DNA of 40,417 nucleotides from Chloroflexota bacterium. Its GTDB lineage: Bacteria > Chloroflexota > Limnocylindria > P2-11E > CF-107. Position numbers and translations under genes: made by a program. This document shows positions 8,068 through 15,760 of this stretch, one piece after another. The stretch lies in assembly GCA_005881435.1 (NCBI GenBank), contig VBHP01000087.1:1-40417 (forward strand), read 5' to 3'. The notes beneath the pieces are model-generated. The model was not told the origin of the DNA, made no database searches, and saw only the letters and a list, made by a program, of their open reading frames with translations. Within the stretch, counting starts at the first letter, position 1. Each line of letters opens with the position of its first letter.

Positions 8068-8944
8068 CCGCGATCCGATCGTCGCGGCGCATGGCGTGTC
8101 GTTCCGCTACGCCGGGAGTGACGCGAACGCTCTCGAGTCGGTCGATCTCGCGATCGCCCGCGGCGAGTTCCTGGCGTTCGTGGGTCAGAACGGCGCCGGC
8201 AAGACGACCCTCGCGAAACTCTTCAACGGCCTGCTCACGCCGACGACCGGTGACGTCGTCGTCGACGGGAGCTCGACGCACAAAGTCGGCATCGACTTCC
8301 TGTCGAAGATCGTCGGCTACTGCTACCAGAATCCCGATCACCAGATCTTCTCCAACACCGTGCGAGAGGAAGTCGCCTTCGGGCTCAAGCACCACGGCGT
8401 CCCGGCCGCTGCCGCGGCCGAGAGCGTCACCGAGGCGCTGCGACTGGTCGGGCTCGAGCATCAGGCGGACCGGTATCCGTTCCTGCTCGGAAGAGGCGAG
8501 CGACAGAAGCTCGCGGTCGCTTCGATCCTGGCGCTCGGTCCACCGGTCCTGGTGATCGATGAGCCAACGACGGGTCTCGATCTTGGCGGGACTCGCAGCA
8601 TCATGCGGCTGCTGCGTCAGCTCAATGAGTCCGGCCGCACCGTGATCATCATCACGCACGACATGAACGTCGTCGCGGAATATGCGCCGCGGACCGTCGT
8701 CATCAGTAAGGGCCGCGTCATCCGCGACGGTTCGACGCGCGACGTGCTGACGAACGAAGCTGCACTACGAGAGGCCTTCCTGCGGCCGCCGCAGATCACC
8801 CGGGTCGCGCTTCGGCTCCACGAACGCTGCGGCTTTCCCGCCGGCATTCTCACCGTCGATGAGTTCCTGACCGCGTACCGTTCGCGCGCCGCGAACACGA
8901 CGACGCGCGCCGCGGCCCGACCGGCGAGCAGAGGTCAGGGCTGA
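8057..8944 (+). CDS. ecfA2: ECF transporter ATPase, second subunit with variant signature motif
   Basis: A protein of 295 residues with Walker A GQNGAGKTT, Walker B VLVIDEPTTGLD and switch histidine IITHDMN. The ABC signature is altered: LLGRGERQKLAVAS instead of LSGGQ. In a heterodimer this would make one of the two composite ATP sites atypical, as occurs in other asymmetric ABC pairs. It overlaps the preceding ATPase gene by 11 bases, and its stop overlaps the EcfT start (TGATG), so the three are translationally coupled. Confidence 0.92.
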   Translation: MATDRDPIVAAHGVSFRYAGSDANALESVDLAIARGEFLAFVGQNGAGKTTLAKLFNGLLTPTTGDVVVDGSSTHKVGIDFLSKIVGYCYQNPDHQIFSNTVREEVAFGLKHHGVPAAAAAESVTEALRLVGLEHQADRYPFLLGRGERQKLAVASILALGPPVLVIDEPTTGLDLGGTRSIMRLLRQLNESGRTVIIITHDMNVVAEYAPRTVVISKGRVIRDGSTRDVLTNEAALREAFLRPPQITRVALRLHERCGFPAGILTVDEFLTAYRSRAANTTTRAAARPASRGQG

Positions 8945-9747
8945 TGCCGGTCGGTTACAGCATCTATCAGGAGCGCGATTCCGTCCTGCACCAGCGCATC
9001 GACCCGCGAACGAAATTCGCGCTGCTCGTCACCAGTTTCGTCCTCGCCCTCGCGTACAACCATCCCGCGGTCCTCGGACTCCTGACGGCGACGGTGATCG
9101 GCGCGGCGTGGTGGTCGAGGCTCGACTTCCGGCGCTTCCTGCCGATCCTGCTCGCGGCGGGTTGGTTCCTGGTGCTGGGCATCCTGGTCTGGCCGTTCTA
9201 CATCCAGGTCGGTCCGCCGCTCTTCTTTATCTTTGGCAGCGCCATCACGATCACCGGTCTGCTGTTCGGCCTCGCCATGGGGCTTCGCGTTTCGTTGATG
9301 GTCGCGGCGGCCGGAGTGTGGATGATGACCACCTCACCGCAGAAAATGACCCTCGGCCTGGTGCGCATGGGACTCCCGCAGAAGGCCGGCATCGCGATGT
9401 CCACGGCCATTCGCCTCGTGCCGCTGCTGAACGCGAAGCGGGCGACCATAGTCGAGGCCCAACGGGCGCGCGGACTACGCCTTGACACCGGGAACCCGCT
9501 GGCGCGGGCGCGGAAATCCGTTTCCGTCCTCGGACCGCTCCTCCTGAGCGCGATCGACCTCGCGCAGGCGATCGCCATCGCCATGGATGCGCGCGGGTTT
9601 GGCGCGCGAGCGGAGCGGACGAGTCTGGTACAGATCGAGCTCACGCGACTCGACCGCATCATCCTCGCCGCCTGCGGCATGGCCATCGTGGCCAGCGTGG
9701 TGCTCCGCTTGCTCGGGATCGGCGTGATCGTGCAGGGATACCTGTAA
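8944..9747 (+). CDS. ecfT: ECF transporter transmembrane subunit EcfT
   Basis: A protein of 267 residues with an N-terminal and a C-terminal group of hydrophobic helices and a cytoplasmic coupling region between them. Two Ala-Arg-Gly motifs are visible, in QRARGLRLD and DARGFGARAE; in EcfT these sit at the ends of the coupling helices that dock into the two ATPases. The opening LHQRIDPRTKFALLV is the usual EcfT N-terminus. Together with the S subunit and two ATPases it completes the importer. Confidence 0.92.
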   Translation: MPVGYSIYQERDSVLHQRIDPRTKFALLVTSFVLALAYNHPAVLGLLTATVIGAAWWSRLDFRRFLPILLAAGWFLVLGILVWPFYIQVGPPLFFIFGSAITITGLLFGLAMGLRVSLMVAAAGVWMMTTSPQKMTLGLVRMGLPQKAGIAMSTAIRLVPLLNAKRATIVEAQRARGLRLDTGNPLARARKSVSVLGPLLLSAIDLAQAIAIAMDARGFGARAERTSLVQIELTRLDRIILAACGMAIVASVVLRLLGIGVIVQGYL

Positions 9748-9750
9748 CCG

Positions 9751-10662
9751 GTGCCTCGGCTCTACGTGCTCGGCAACTTCACGATCGACGACGTCATCTA
9801 CCACGGCTCGAGCGCGTGGTGGGACGTTCCGGGCGGGAACGTTCTGTATTCGGCGGCAGGCGCCAGGACCTGGCTGTCCGAAGTCGGCCTCCTCGCGCGG
9901 CTGGGCCGCGATTATCCCGACGCGCACCTGCGCACGCTCGCCGATAGCGGGTTCGTCCTCGGGCTGCGCCGTGTCGACAGACCGAACATCCACACCTGGG
10001 CCCTGTACGAGGCAGGCGCCAGCCGCTTCGTCAACCACATCGATTCCGGCGGGCATCACGACATGTCCATCCGCCAGGAGGAGATCGATGAGAGCCATCG
10101 CCGCGCGGAGGCGTATCACCTCGCATCGATGCCGACCGACATTCAACTCGATCTGGTGCGCGCCCTGAAACGGCCGGACAATCTCGTCTCGCTCGACCCG
10201 CATGTCGACTACCTGCATCGAGGAGATGCCGCTCTCGAGGGCATTCTCCGTATCGTCGACTGCTTCCTTCCAAGTCGCGAGGAAGCACGGCTCGCGTACG
10301 GCGCCGACCGTCCCGAGGAGGCGGCCCGGAGCTTTGCTGCGGCGGGCCCGCGAGCGGTCGCGATCAAGCTCGCCGATGAAGGCTCGCTGGTGTACGACCG
10401 TGGCGCGGCGCGCCTGGTCTACGTTCCGGCGATCGACGTGGCCGTCACCGATGTCACGGGTGCGGGCGATGCGTATTGCGGCGGCTTCCTGGCTGGCATG
10501 CTGCTCACGGGCGATCCGGTCGAGGCGGCGCTGTACGGAACGGTGTCGGCCTCCTACACCGTCGAGAGCCGCGGTGCGCTCGGCGTCGCGATCGCACCGG
10601 CCGAGGCATCACGCTCCCGCCTCGCCGCGCTCCGCGCCACGGTCTCGGTCCAGCAGCACTGA
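9751..10662 (+). CDS. PfkB-family carbohydrate kinase
   Basis: A protein of 303 residues starting with GTG, three bases after the EcfT stop. PfkB signature 1 is represented by PGGNVLYSAAGARTW near residue 30. The catalytic and anion-hole motif DVTGAGDAYCGGF, with its base Asp, is near residues 230-242. These kinases phosphorylate the primary alcohol of sugars, nucleosides or sugar-amino-acid conjugates (ribokinase, FrlD). The following double-SIS protein suggests that the phosphorylated product is then isomerised or deglycated, as FrlD and FrlB do. The exact substrate is not readable from sequence. Confidence 0.88.
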   Translation: MPRLYVLGNFTIDDVIYHGSSAWWDVPGGNVLYSAAGARTWLSEVGLLARLGRDYPDAHLRTLADSGFVLGLRRVDRPNIHTWALYEAGASRFVNHIDSGGHHDMSIRQEEIDESHRRAEAYHLASMPTDIQLDLVRALKRPDNLVSLDPHVDYLHRGDAALEGILRIVDCFLPSREEARLAYGADRPEEAARSFAAAGPRAVAIKLADEGSLVYDRGAARLVYVPAIDVAVTDVTGAGDAYCGGFLAGMLLTGDPVEAALYGTVSASYTVESRGALGVAIAPAEASRSRLAALRATVSVQQH

Positions 10663-10691
10663 CGAAGAGCGATCGCCGGAGGGATCACCAC

Positions 10692-11816
10692 ATGAACATG
10701 GACGAGCTGGAGCTGGCATGGGCGAGCATGGCCGCGGGCATCGAGGGCCAGGTCCCTTTTCTCAAGGATGCGCCGGGAACCCTATACGAACAGCTCCAGC
10801 AGCTCCCTCTGCGAGTGCCGTCGCGCGTCTACCTCACCGGCTGCGGCGACTCCTGGTACTGCGGCCTCTCATCACGCTTTGCGTTCGAGGAGTGGGCCGG
10901 CCTCGCCACCGAGGCGCCACAGGCCATGGAGTTCTCGCGCTATCTGGTGCGCCATGCGCCGGGCGACGCGCTCGTCGTGGGCATTTCCAACTCCGGTCGT
11001 GTGTCGCGGACGATCGAAGCCATCCAGCGCGCGAAGCAGCGTGGCCTCGCGACGCTCGCGGGGACCGGCGATCGACTCAGCCCGATCGGCCGCGCCGCCG
11101 ACGTAGTGCTGGACCTCGCCTACGCCGAGCGACGATTCGCGCCGGGAACGAGCTCGTATCTCGCCTCGCTGGTGCTGCTCTATTGCCTGGCGCTCCGACT
11201 GGCGGAGCTCGGTGGCCGGCTCGGGCCGACGGAGGTGCGGGCGAAGCTGACGGAGATGGCCGCACTGTCGGACGCGATGCGGCGCAGCATCGACGCACAG
11301 AAGCCGCTGCTGGAAGAGCTCGGAGCGCGCGTCCAGCTCGGCGACAAGGTGATGTTCCTCGGCGCCGGTCCGAACTACGGGACGGCGTTTTTCAGCATGG
11401 CGAAGGTCATCGAGGCCGCTCGCCACAACGCGGTTGGGCAGGAGCTCGAGGAGTGGGCGCACGAGCAGTATTTCGTCACCGATCCGAGCTCCTTCGTGTT
11501 CGTGTTGGCCCCGCCGGGAGCGGGTCTGGACCGCGCGCGGGAGCAGCTCCGCGCCCTGCGTGATATCGGCGCCGTCGGAATCGCGGTCTGCGACGCCGAC
11601 GACGACATCACCGCTGCGCTCGCGGCGGTGTCGCTTCCGGTGTACGGAGGTCCAGCAGAAACCCTCTCGCCCCTGCTGTACTGCGTCGCCGGTGAGCTGT
11701 TCGGCTATTACTTCGCCGTCTCGAAGGAACTCACCATGCTCGGATTCGACGACGAGCAGCGAAAGCTCGTCAACTTCCGGCAGATCTTCGACAGTCAGAT
11801 CGTGCGGCTGGAGTAG
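10692..11816 (+). CDS. Double-SIS-domain sugar-phosphate isomerase/deglycase (GlmS-C/FrlB-like)
   Basis: A protein of 374 residues with a GGAGG ribosome site before ATG 10692. Two SIS domains are seen. The first has YLTGCGDSWYCGL and VGISNSGRVSRTI; the second has FLGAGPNYGTAFFSMAKV followed by ELEEWAHEQYF, which stands where GlmS and FrlB have their catalytic glutamate/histidine stretch. The family isomerises aminosugar phosphates or cleaves fructosamine 6-phosphates to glucose 6-phosphate and an amine. With a PfkB kinase just upstream and a GntR/UTRA regulator, a fructosamine-like route is the most economical reading. Confidence 0.85.
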   Translation: MNMDELELAWASMAAGIEGQVPFLKDAPGTLYEQLQQLPLRVPSRVYLTGCGDSWYCGLSSRFAFEEWAGLATEAPQAMEFSRYLVRHAPGDALVVGISNSGRVSRTIEAIQRAKQRGLATLAGTGDRLSPIGRAADVVLDLAYAERRFAPGTSSYLASLVLLYCLALRLAELGGRLGPTEVRAKLTEMAALSDAMRRSIDAQKPLLEELGARVQLGDKVMFLGAGPNYGTAFFSMAKVIEAARHNAVGQELEEWAHEQYFVTDPSSFVFVLAPPGAGLDRAREQLRALRDIGAVGIAVCDADDDITAALAAVSLPVYGGPAETLSPLLYCVAGELFGYYFAVSKELTMLGFDDEQRKLVNFRQIFDSQIVRLE

Positions 11817-11820
11817 GCCT

Positions 11821-13248
11821 TTGGCGGGGAGCGGCTACGACCTGGTCATCAACGACGGGCTCGTGGTGAACCCGTGGGGTCGCATGCGCGGCAGCATCGG
11901 CGTCCGCGACGAGGTCATCGCCGCGGTCACGCGCCAGGAGCTGCGCGGCGACCGAGAGATCGACGCTGGCGGCAGGGCTGTGATCCCCGGGGTGGTCGAC
12001 GTGCACTGTCATTACCGCATCGCCCAGGGGCACGGCCCAGAAGCGGTGGTGAGCAGCGACGACTACGTCATCGGCCCGCGTGCCGCCGCGTTCGGCGGTG
12101 TGACCACGTTCATCGATTTCGCGATCCAGGAGCGCGGACGAACGGCCCGCGAAATGGTCGAGGCGCGAATCGCCGAAGCCGCGGCCGGATCGATCATCGA
12201 CTTCGCCTTCCACGCCAGCCTGACCGACCCGCGACCCGAGGTGCTGGACGAGATCGAGCCACTGATGGACCGCGGGATCGCGTCGTTCAAGTTCTTCATG
12301 GCGTACGCGAAGTGGGGCTTTTACGTCGACAATGGATTTCTGCACGGCGCGATGCAGCGTATCGGGGCTCGGGATGGCGTCGTCGCGGTCCACGCCGAGG
12401 ACGACGAGATCCTTGAGTTCTGGCGCGCGCACTACGCGCGCACCGCCGCCGCGGACATGCTGAGTCATTCGCTGAGCCGCCCAGAGCTCGCCGAGGAGGT
12501 CGCGATCCGCAGCGCCGCAAGCCTTGCCAGAGAGACCGGCGCGACGCTTTACATCGTCCATCTCTCGACCGCCCGAGGTTTGCGCGCGATCGAGGACGGC
12601 CGCGCGAACGGCGCGACGATCATCGCGGAGACCTGTCCGCACTATCTTGCGTTCACCCATGATGTCTACCGCCAGCCCACCGGCCGTTATTTCACGATGA
12701 CGCCACCACTCCGCGCCGATGGCAACCGCCAGGCGCTGTGGCGGGGGGTCGGCGACGGCCGGATCGAGGTAGTGGCTTCCGATCACAACAGCTTCACCCG
12801 GGCTCAAAAGGACCGCGCCACCGGTTTCCTCGACGTGCCTCCGGGCCTGGCCGGAAGCGAGATGTTGCTGCCGTATGTCCTGTCCGACGGCGTCGCTGCC
12901 GGCGCGATCACGCTGGAGCGTGCGGTCGCACTCCTCTGCGCCAACCCGGCTCGGATCTACAAGCTACCGGCGAAGGGCACCGTCGAGGTGGGCAAGGATG
13001 CCGACCTCGTGCTGCTCGATCTGGACGACGAGCGCGTGATGTCAGACGAGGCGCTGCACGACCCGAAGGCCTACTCAGTGTTCGCGGGCCGGCGGATGCG
13101 GGGATGGCCGGTCGCCACCATTTCGCGCGGCGAAGTCATCGTCGAAGCGAACGAGTGCCGCGCCAAGACGGGACGTGGCCGGTTCATCGCGCGTGGCACC
13201 AGTCCCACGGCACGATTGCAGCCGTCGGCGGCGAGGGTGCGGCCGTGA
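11821..13248 (+). CDS. Dihydropyrimidinase/D-hydantoinase-like amidohydrolase
   Basis: A protein of 475 residues from TTG 11821, four bases after the SIS stop; no ATG or GTG lies nearer the conserved N-terminus. It is a metal-dependent amidohydrolase. The HxH ligands are in VDVHCHYR. The lysine that becomes carboxylated is in ASFKFFMAY. Further ligands are in VHAED and VHLST, and the catalytic Asp is in ASDHN. The SFKFFMAY motif and length place it with dihydropyrimidinases, hydantoinases and allantoinases, which open cyclic amides. It probably acts on the non-sugar moiety of the imported compound, but that is inference. Confidence 0.88.
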   Translation: MAGSGYDLVINDGLVVNPWGRMRGSIGVRDEVIAAVTRQELRGDREIDAGGRAVIPGVVDVHCHYRIAQGHGPEAVVSSDDYVIGPRAAAFGGVTTFIDFAIQERGRTAREMVEARIAEAAAGSIIDFAFHASLTDPRPEVLDEIEPLMDRGIASFKFFMAYAKWGFYVDNGFLHGAMQRIGARDGVVAVHAEDDEILEFWRAHYARTAAADMLSHSLSRPELAEEVAIRSAASLARETGATLYIVHLSTARGLRAIEDGRANGATIIAETCPHYLAFTHDVYRQPTGRYFTMTPPLRADGNRQALWRGVGDGRIEVVASDHNSFTRAQKDRATGFLDVPPGLAGSEMLLPYVLSDGVAAGAITLERAVALLCANPARIYKLPAKGTVEVGKDADLVLLDLDDERVMSDEALHDPKAYSVFAGRRMRGWPVATISRGEVIVEANECRAKTGRGRFIARGTSPTARLQPSAARVRP

Positions 13249-14330
13249 GCGACGCGACGAGCCGCGCCGTCGTACTCGAACGGCCCGGCCGCTTCGTCGA
13301 GCGCACGTTCCCGCTGCCGCGGATCGGCGCGGACGAGTTCCTGCTTCGCGTGGAGCTGGTCACGATCTGCGGCGGCGACCCGATCGAGTACGAAGGCCGG
13401 AATCGGAAGACGCATTACCCACTGGTGCTGGGCCACGAGGTCGTCGGCCGGATCGCGGACATCGGTGCGGCCGCCGCCGTTCGCCACGGCGTACAGGTGG
13501 GGTCGCGGGTCATCGTCGAGCCGTACATCGCCTGCCGCGCGTGCGACCGTTGCCTCGCCGGCGCCTACCACTTTTGCCGCGAGGGCCTGGTCTACGGCGT
13601 CACGGTCTCGTCCGATCGGCCGCCGCACTTGTGGGGAGCGTACGGGGAGTACCTCTATGGTCCGCCGGGGGCGCGCGTCCACCGCATCCGCGATGAGGTC
13701 CCTGCCGCCGCGGCGTGTCTCACCTCGGTCGTCGGGAACGCCGTGCGGTGGATCCGCACCCGCGGACGCGGACGGGTGGGCGAGGCCGTCGTCGTCCTCG
13801 GGGCCGGCGTGCAGGCGCTCGCGACCGTTCTCGTGTCTAAGGATTCAGGGCTTGCGCCAGTGGTCGTCATCGCCCGCGGCACCAACCCGCGCAAGCTCGA
13901 CCTCGCCCGACGCTACGGCGCGGATGTCGTGATCGATGTGGAGCACGACGACGTGATGGACGTGGTGCAGGGCGCGCTGGGCGGCCGGGACCTCGACCTG
14001 GCGGTGGAATGCACCGGCGCCGAAACGATGCTCGCGCTCGGGATCCGACTCCTCGGACCCGCGGGACGGTTGGTCCTCGCCGGCACCCGCGGGGGTCTGC
14101 CGGCAGCGATGGACATCGACGGCATCGTGTTCAAGGAGCTTGACCTGCTGGGCGGGCTCGGCCAGGCGCACGACACCGAGCTCGCCGCGGACATCGTCAA
14201 CAGCCGGCGCTACCCCATCGAGGAGATGGTCACGCACGTCTTTCCGCTGTCGGCGACGCCGCAGGCCTTCGAGCTGTTCATGGGCCGACGCGACGGCGTG
14301 ATCCATGTCGGCCTCGATCCGAATCACTAG
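13245..14330 (+). CDS. Zinc-dependent alcohol dehydrogenase (MDR family)
   Basis: A protein of 361 residues from GTG 13245, overlapping the amidohydrolase stop. Catalytic zinc ligands are in TICGGD and GHEVVG. The structural-zinc lobe has the four-cysteine pattern CRACDRCLAGAYHFC. The Rossmann motif is VLGAGVQALA. The closest style is that of threonine or sorbitol dehydrogenase-like MDR enzymes, which oxidise a polyol or hydroxyacid with NAD(P). It forms a tightly packed pair with the SDR gene (six bases apart), so two successive oxidations may occur in the pathway. Confidence 0.88.
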   Translation: MSDATSRAVVLERPGRFVERTFPLPRIGADEFLLRVELVTICGGDPIEYEGRNRKTHYPLVLGHEVVGRIADIGAAAAVRHGVQVGSRVIVEPYIACRACDRCLAGAYHFCREGLVYGVTVSSDRPPHLWGAYGEYLYGPPGARVHRIRDEVPAAAACLTSVVGNAVRWIRTRGRGRVGEAVVVLGAGVQALATVLVSKDSGLAPVVVIARGTNPRKLDLARRYGADVVIDVEHDDVMDVVQGALGGRDLDLAVECTGAETMLALGIRLLGPAGRLVLAGTRGGLPAAMDIDGIVFKELDLLGGLGQAHDTELAADIVNSRRYPIEEMVTHVFPLSATPQAFELFMGRRDGVIHVGLDPNH

Positions 14331-14336
14331 AGCGCC

Positions 14337-15107
14337 GTGGGCACGCGTCTCGCCGGTCGCGTCGCTCTGATCACCGGGAGCAGCTCGGGCATCGGCCGGG
14401 CGATCGCGGTCCTGTTCGCTGAAGAAGGCTCCGACTTGCTCCTCCTCGACCTGCAGCCGACATCTCGGCTGGAGGACGAGATCCCGACGACGCTCGAGCT
14501 CGTGGCCGCGACGGGGCGGCGGGCCGAATTCGTCCGCGGCGACGTCGCGCGTTCCGCCGACGTCGCGGAGGCGTTCGCCGTGTGCGCAGAGACCGTGGGC
14601 CCCATCGACGTCCTGGTCAACTCCGCCGGCGTGTTCCTCCGCAACCGGGTCGAGGACGTGTCCGAGGCCGAGTGGGACCGCGTGCTCGCGGTGAACCTAT
14701 CGGGCTACTTCCACACCATCCGCCTCGCCGTGCCATTGATGCGAAGTGCCGGCCACGGGTCGATCGTCAACATCTCGTCGATCCACGGGCGCGTCGGCAC
14801 GCGCTCGGCTGCGACCTACGCCGCGACGAAGGGCGCCGTCGAGAATCTGACGCGACAGGTCGCCGTCGATAACGGGAGATTTGGGATCCGCTGCAACGCC
14901 ATCGCGCCGGGGACGATCGAGACCGCGATGTCCAAGCCGTTCCGCGAGACGCCGGAGCTCCTCCGCGAATATCGCTCCCGGACGCTTCTGCCGCGGCTGG
15001 GCACGCCGCGCGACGTCGCGTATGCCGCGTTGTATCTCGCCGGCGACGAATCCTCGTTCGTGACCGGCCACTCGCTCGTCGTCGATGGCGGCTGGACGGC
15101 GTGGTAG
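14337..15107 (+). CDS. Short-chain dehydrogenase/reductase (SDR)
   Basis: A protein of 256 residues from GTG 14337. It has the classical SDR cofactor motif TGSSSGIG (about residues 14-21), the NSAG motif, the catalytic serine in NISSIHG and the YAATK catalytic Tyr/Lys. The C-terminus DGGWTAW is family-typical. It is the last gene of the ECF-catabolic unit and is followed at once by two hairpins. It may be a sugar or hydroxyacid dehydrogenase; the substrate is unknown. Confidence 0.9.
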   Translation: MGTRLAGRVALITGSSSGIGRAIAVLFAEEGSDLLLLDLQPTSRLEDEIPTTLELVAATGRRAEFVRGDVARSADVAEAFAVCAETVGPIDVLVNSAGVFLRNRVEDVSEAEWDRVLAVNLSGYFHTIRLAVPLMRSAGHGSIVNISSIHGRVGTRSAATYAATKGAVENLTRQVAVDNGRFGIRCNAIAPGTIETAMSKPFRETPELLREYRSRTLLPRLGTPRDVAYAALYLAGDESSFVTGHSLVVDGGWTAW

Positions 15108-15154
15108 GTCGCGGGACCCCGCGACCATGCGCTTTTCAGTCGGGACCTGAAAGG
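15107..15154 (+). terminator. Double hairpin terminating the ECF-catabolic unit
   Basis: GGTCGCGG (15107-15114) pairs with CCGCGACC (15119-15126) around GACC, starting within the SDR stop codon. A second stem, CTTTTCAG (15132-15139) with CTGAAAGG (15147-15154), one G-T pair, loop TCGGGAC, follows at once. The TTTT inside the second arm directly follows the first stem and could serve as its U-tract, so the two structures may be alternatives. Confidence 0.65.
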
Positions 15155-15179
15155 CACGCGACGTGCTACCCCTCACCGC

Positions 15180-15305
15180 GTGCGAAAGCTTGTCGCAGTG
15201 CTCTTGGCCTGTCTGATCGCCACGAGTTGTGGTTCCGCGGGCTCGCCCTCGCCGGGATCTTCCGCGGCGCCGGGCGGTGGCGCCAGCCCGAGTTCCGGCT
15301 ACTGA
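15180..15305 (+). CDS. Very small predicted lipoprotein (41 residues)
   Basis: From GTG 15180, the 41-residue product starts VRKLVAVLLACLIATSC. This is a short basic n-region, a hydrophobic core and a lipobox-like ATSC, followed by a Gly/Ser/Pro/Ala-rich tail. It resembles a complete signal peptide with a stub of a mature lipoprotein. It could be a real tiny lipoprotein or the remnant of a longer one. Its last seven bases overlap the end of the oppositely oriented rhodanese gene. Confidence 0.5.
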   Translation: MRKLVAVLLACLIATSCGSAGSPSPGSSAAPGGGASPSSGY

Positions 15306-15679
15306 GTCTGCGGGTCCTCGCGATCCACCGGTAGGCCTTCGCGCTCCCACCCCGCGAGTCCGTTCTTCAGGACGCGGATCTTCGCGGCGTCGTAGCCGTC
15401 GGCGATCAGCTGTGCCGCCAGACCGGCGGCGCTCTCATCGGCGACTCAGGTTCAGTAGAGGACCAGCAGCTTATCGCGCGGCAGCTCGCCCTTCCGTTCC
15501 GGGTACTCGCGCCTCGGATACAGGATGTCGTTTGCGATGTGCACGCGCCGATGCGCGACCGCCCGGCGAACGTCGACGATGAGCAGCGGCTCGCCGCGCT
15601 GCATCCGCTCCCACGTTTCACGCGCGCTGATGCGCGGCAGTCGCTCGAGTGCCGCGGCGTCGTCCCCATGCGCGGTCAT
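15299..15679 (-). CDS. Rhodanese-like selenoprotein with UxU active site (two in-frame TGA)
   Basis: Read through two TGA codons, this gives 126 residues. The N-terminal half ends in RDKLLVLY; then come TGA (15452-15454), Thr, TGA (15446-15448), then VADESAAGLAAQLIADGY, ending GWEREGLPVDREDPQTQ and TAG. Many rhodanese-like domains have the active loop LYCxC followed by an Asn/Asp-Glu-x-Ser-Ala stretch. Here both cysteines are exactly replaced by TGA, and the fold continues intact to a WxxxGxP end. Rhodaneses move sulfane sulfur (or selenium) through the active-site residue. A SECIS-like hairpin follows. ATG 15679 is used; GTG 15715 would add 12 residues. The alternative, a pseudogene with two stops, is much less likely because no other damage is seen. 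Confidence 0.87.
15414..15430 (-). promoter_or_regulatory. Predicted bacterial SECIS element of the rhodanese gene
   Basis: On the minus strand GCCGCC (15430-15425) pairs perfectly with GGCGGC (15419-15414) around the loop GGTCT (15424-15420). The loop begins 28 bases after the first TGA and 22 after the second. GGUCU is the apical loop sequence recognised by SelB in E. coli fdhF, and a G among the first two loop bases is the general bacterial SECIS rule. One hairpin appears to serve both TGA codons. Confidence 0.8.
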
Positions 15680-15747
15680 CACCGATAGCGTAGCGAGCCC
15701 GACATCGCTGCACACGGCGTGCAGTCAACCATGCGTAGGGAGTCGAC

Positions 15748-15753
15748 TACCAT
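15748..15753 (+). promoter_or_regulatory. Candidate -10 element of a leaderless promoter for fabI
   Basis: TACCAT ends seven bases before ATG 15761, so transcription would begin at or next to the start codon. No Shine-Dalgarno sequence is present. The same string TACCATTCGCC precedes the class V aminotransferase start at 19016. The -35 match is weak. Confidence 0.45.
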
Positions 15754-15760
15754 TCGCCAC

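Noticed and set aside
15299-15715. Rhodanese as a pseudogene with two nonsense codons
   Set aside because: Both stops are TGA, sit exactly on the two active-site cysteine positions, no frameshift follows, and a GGUCU-loop hairpin is placed correctly.
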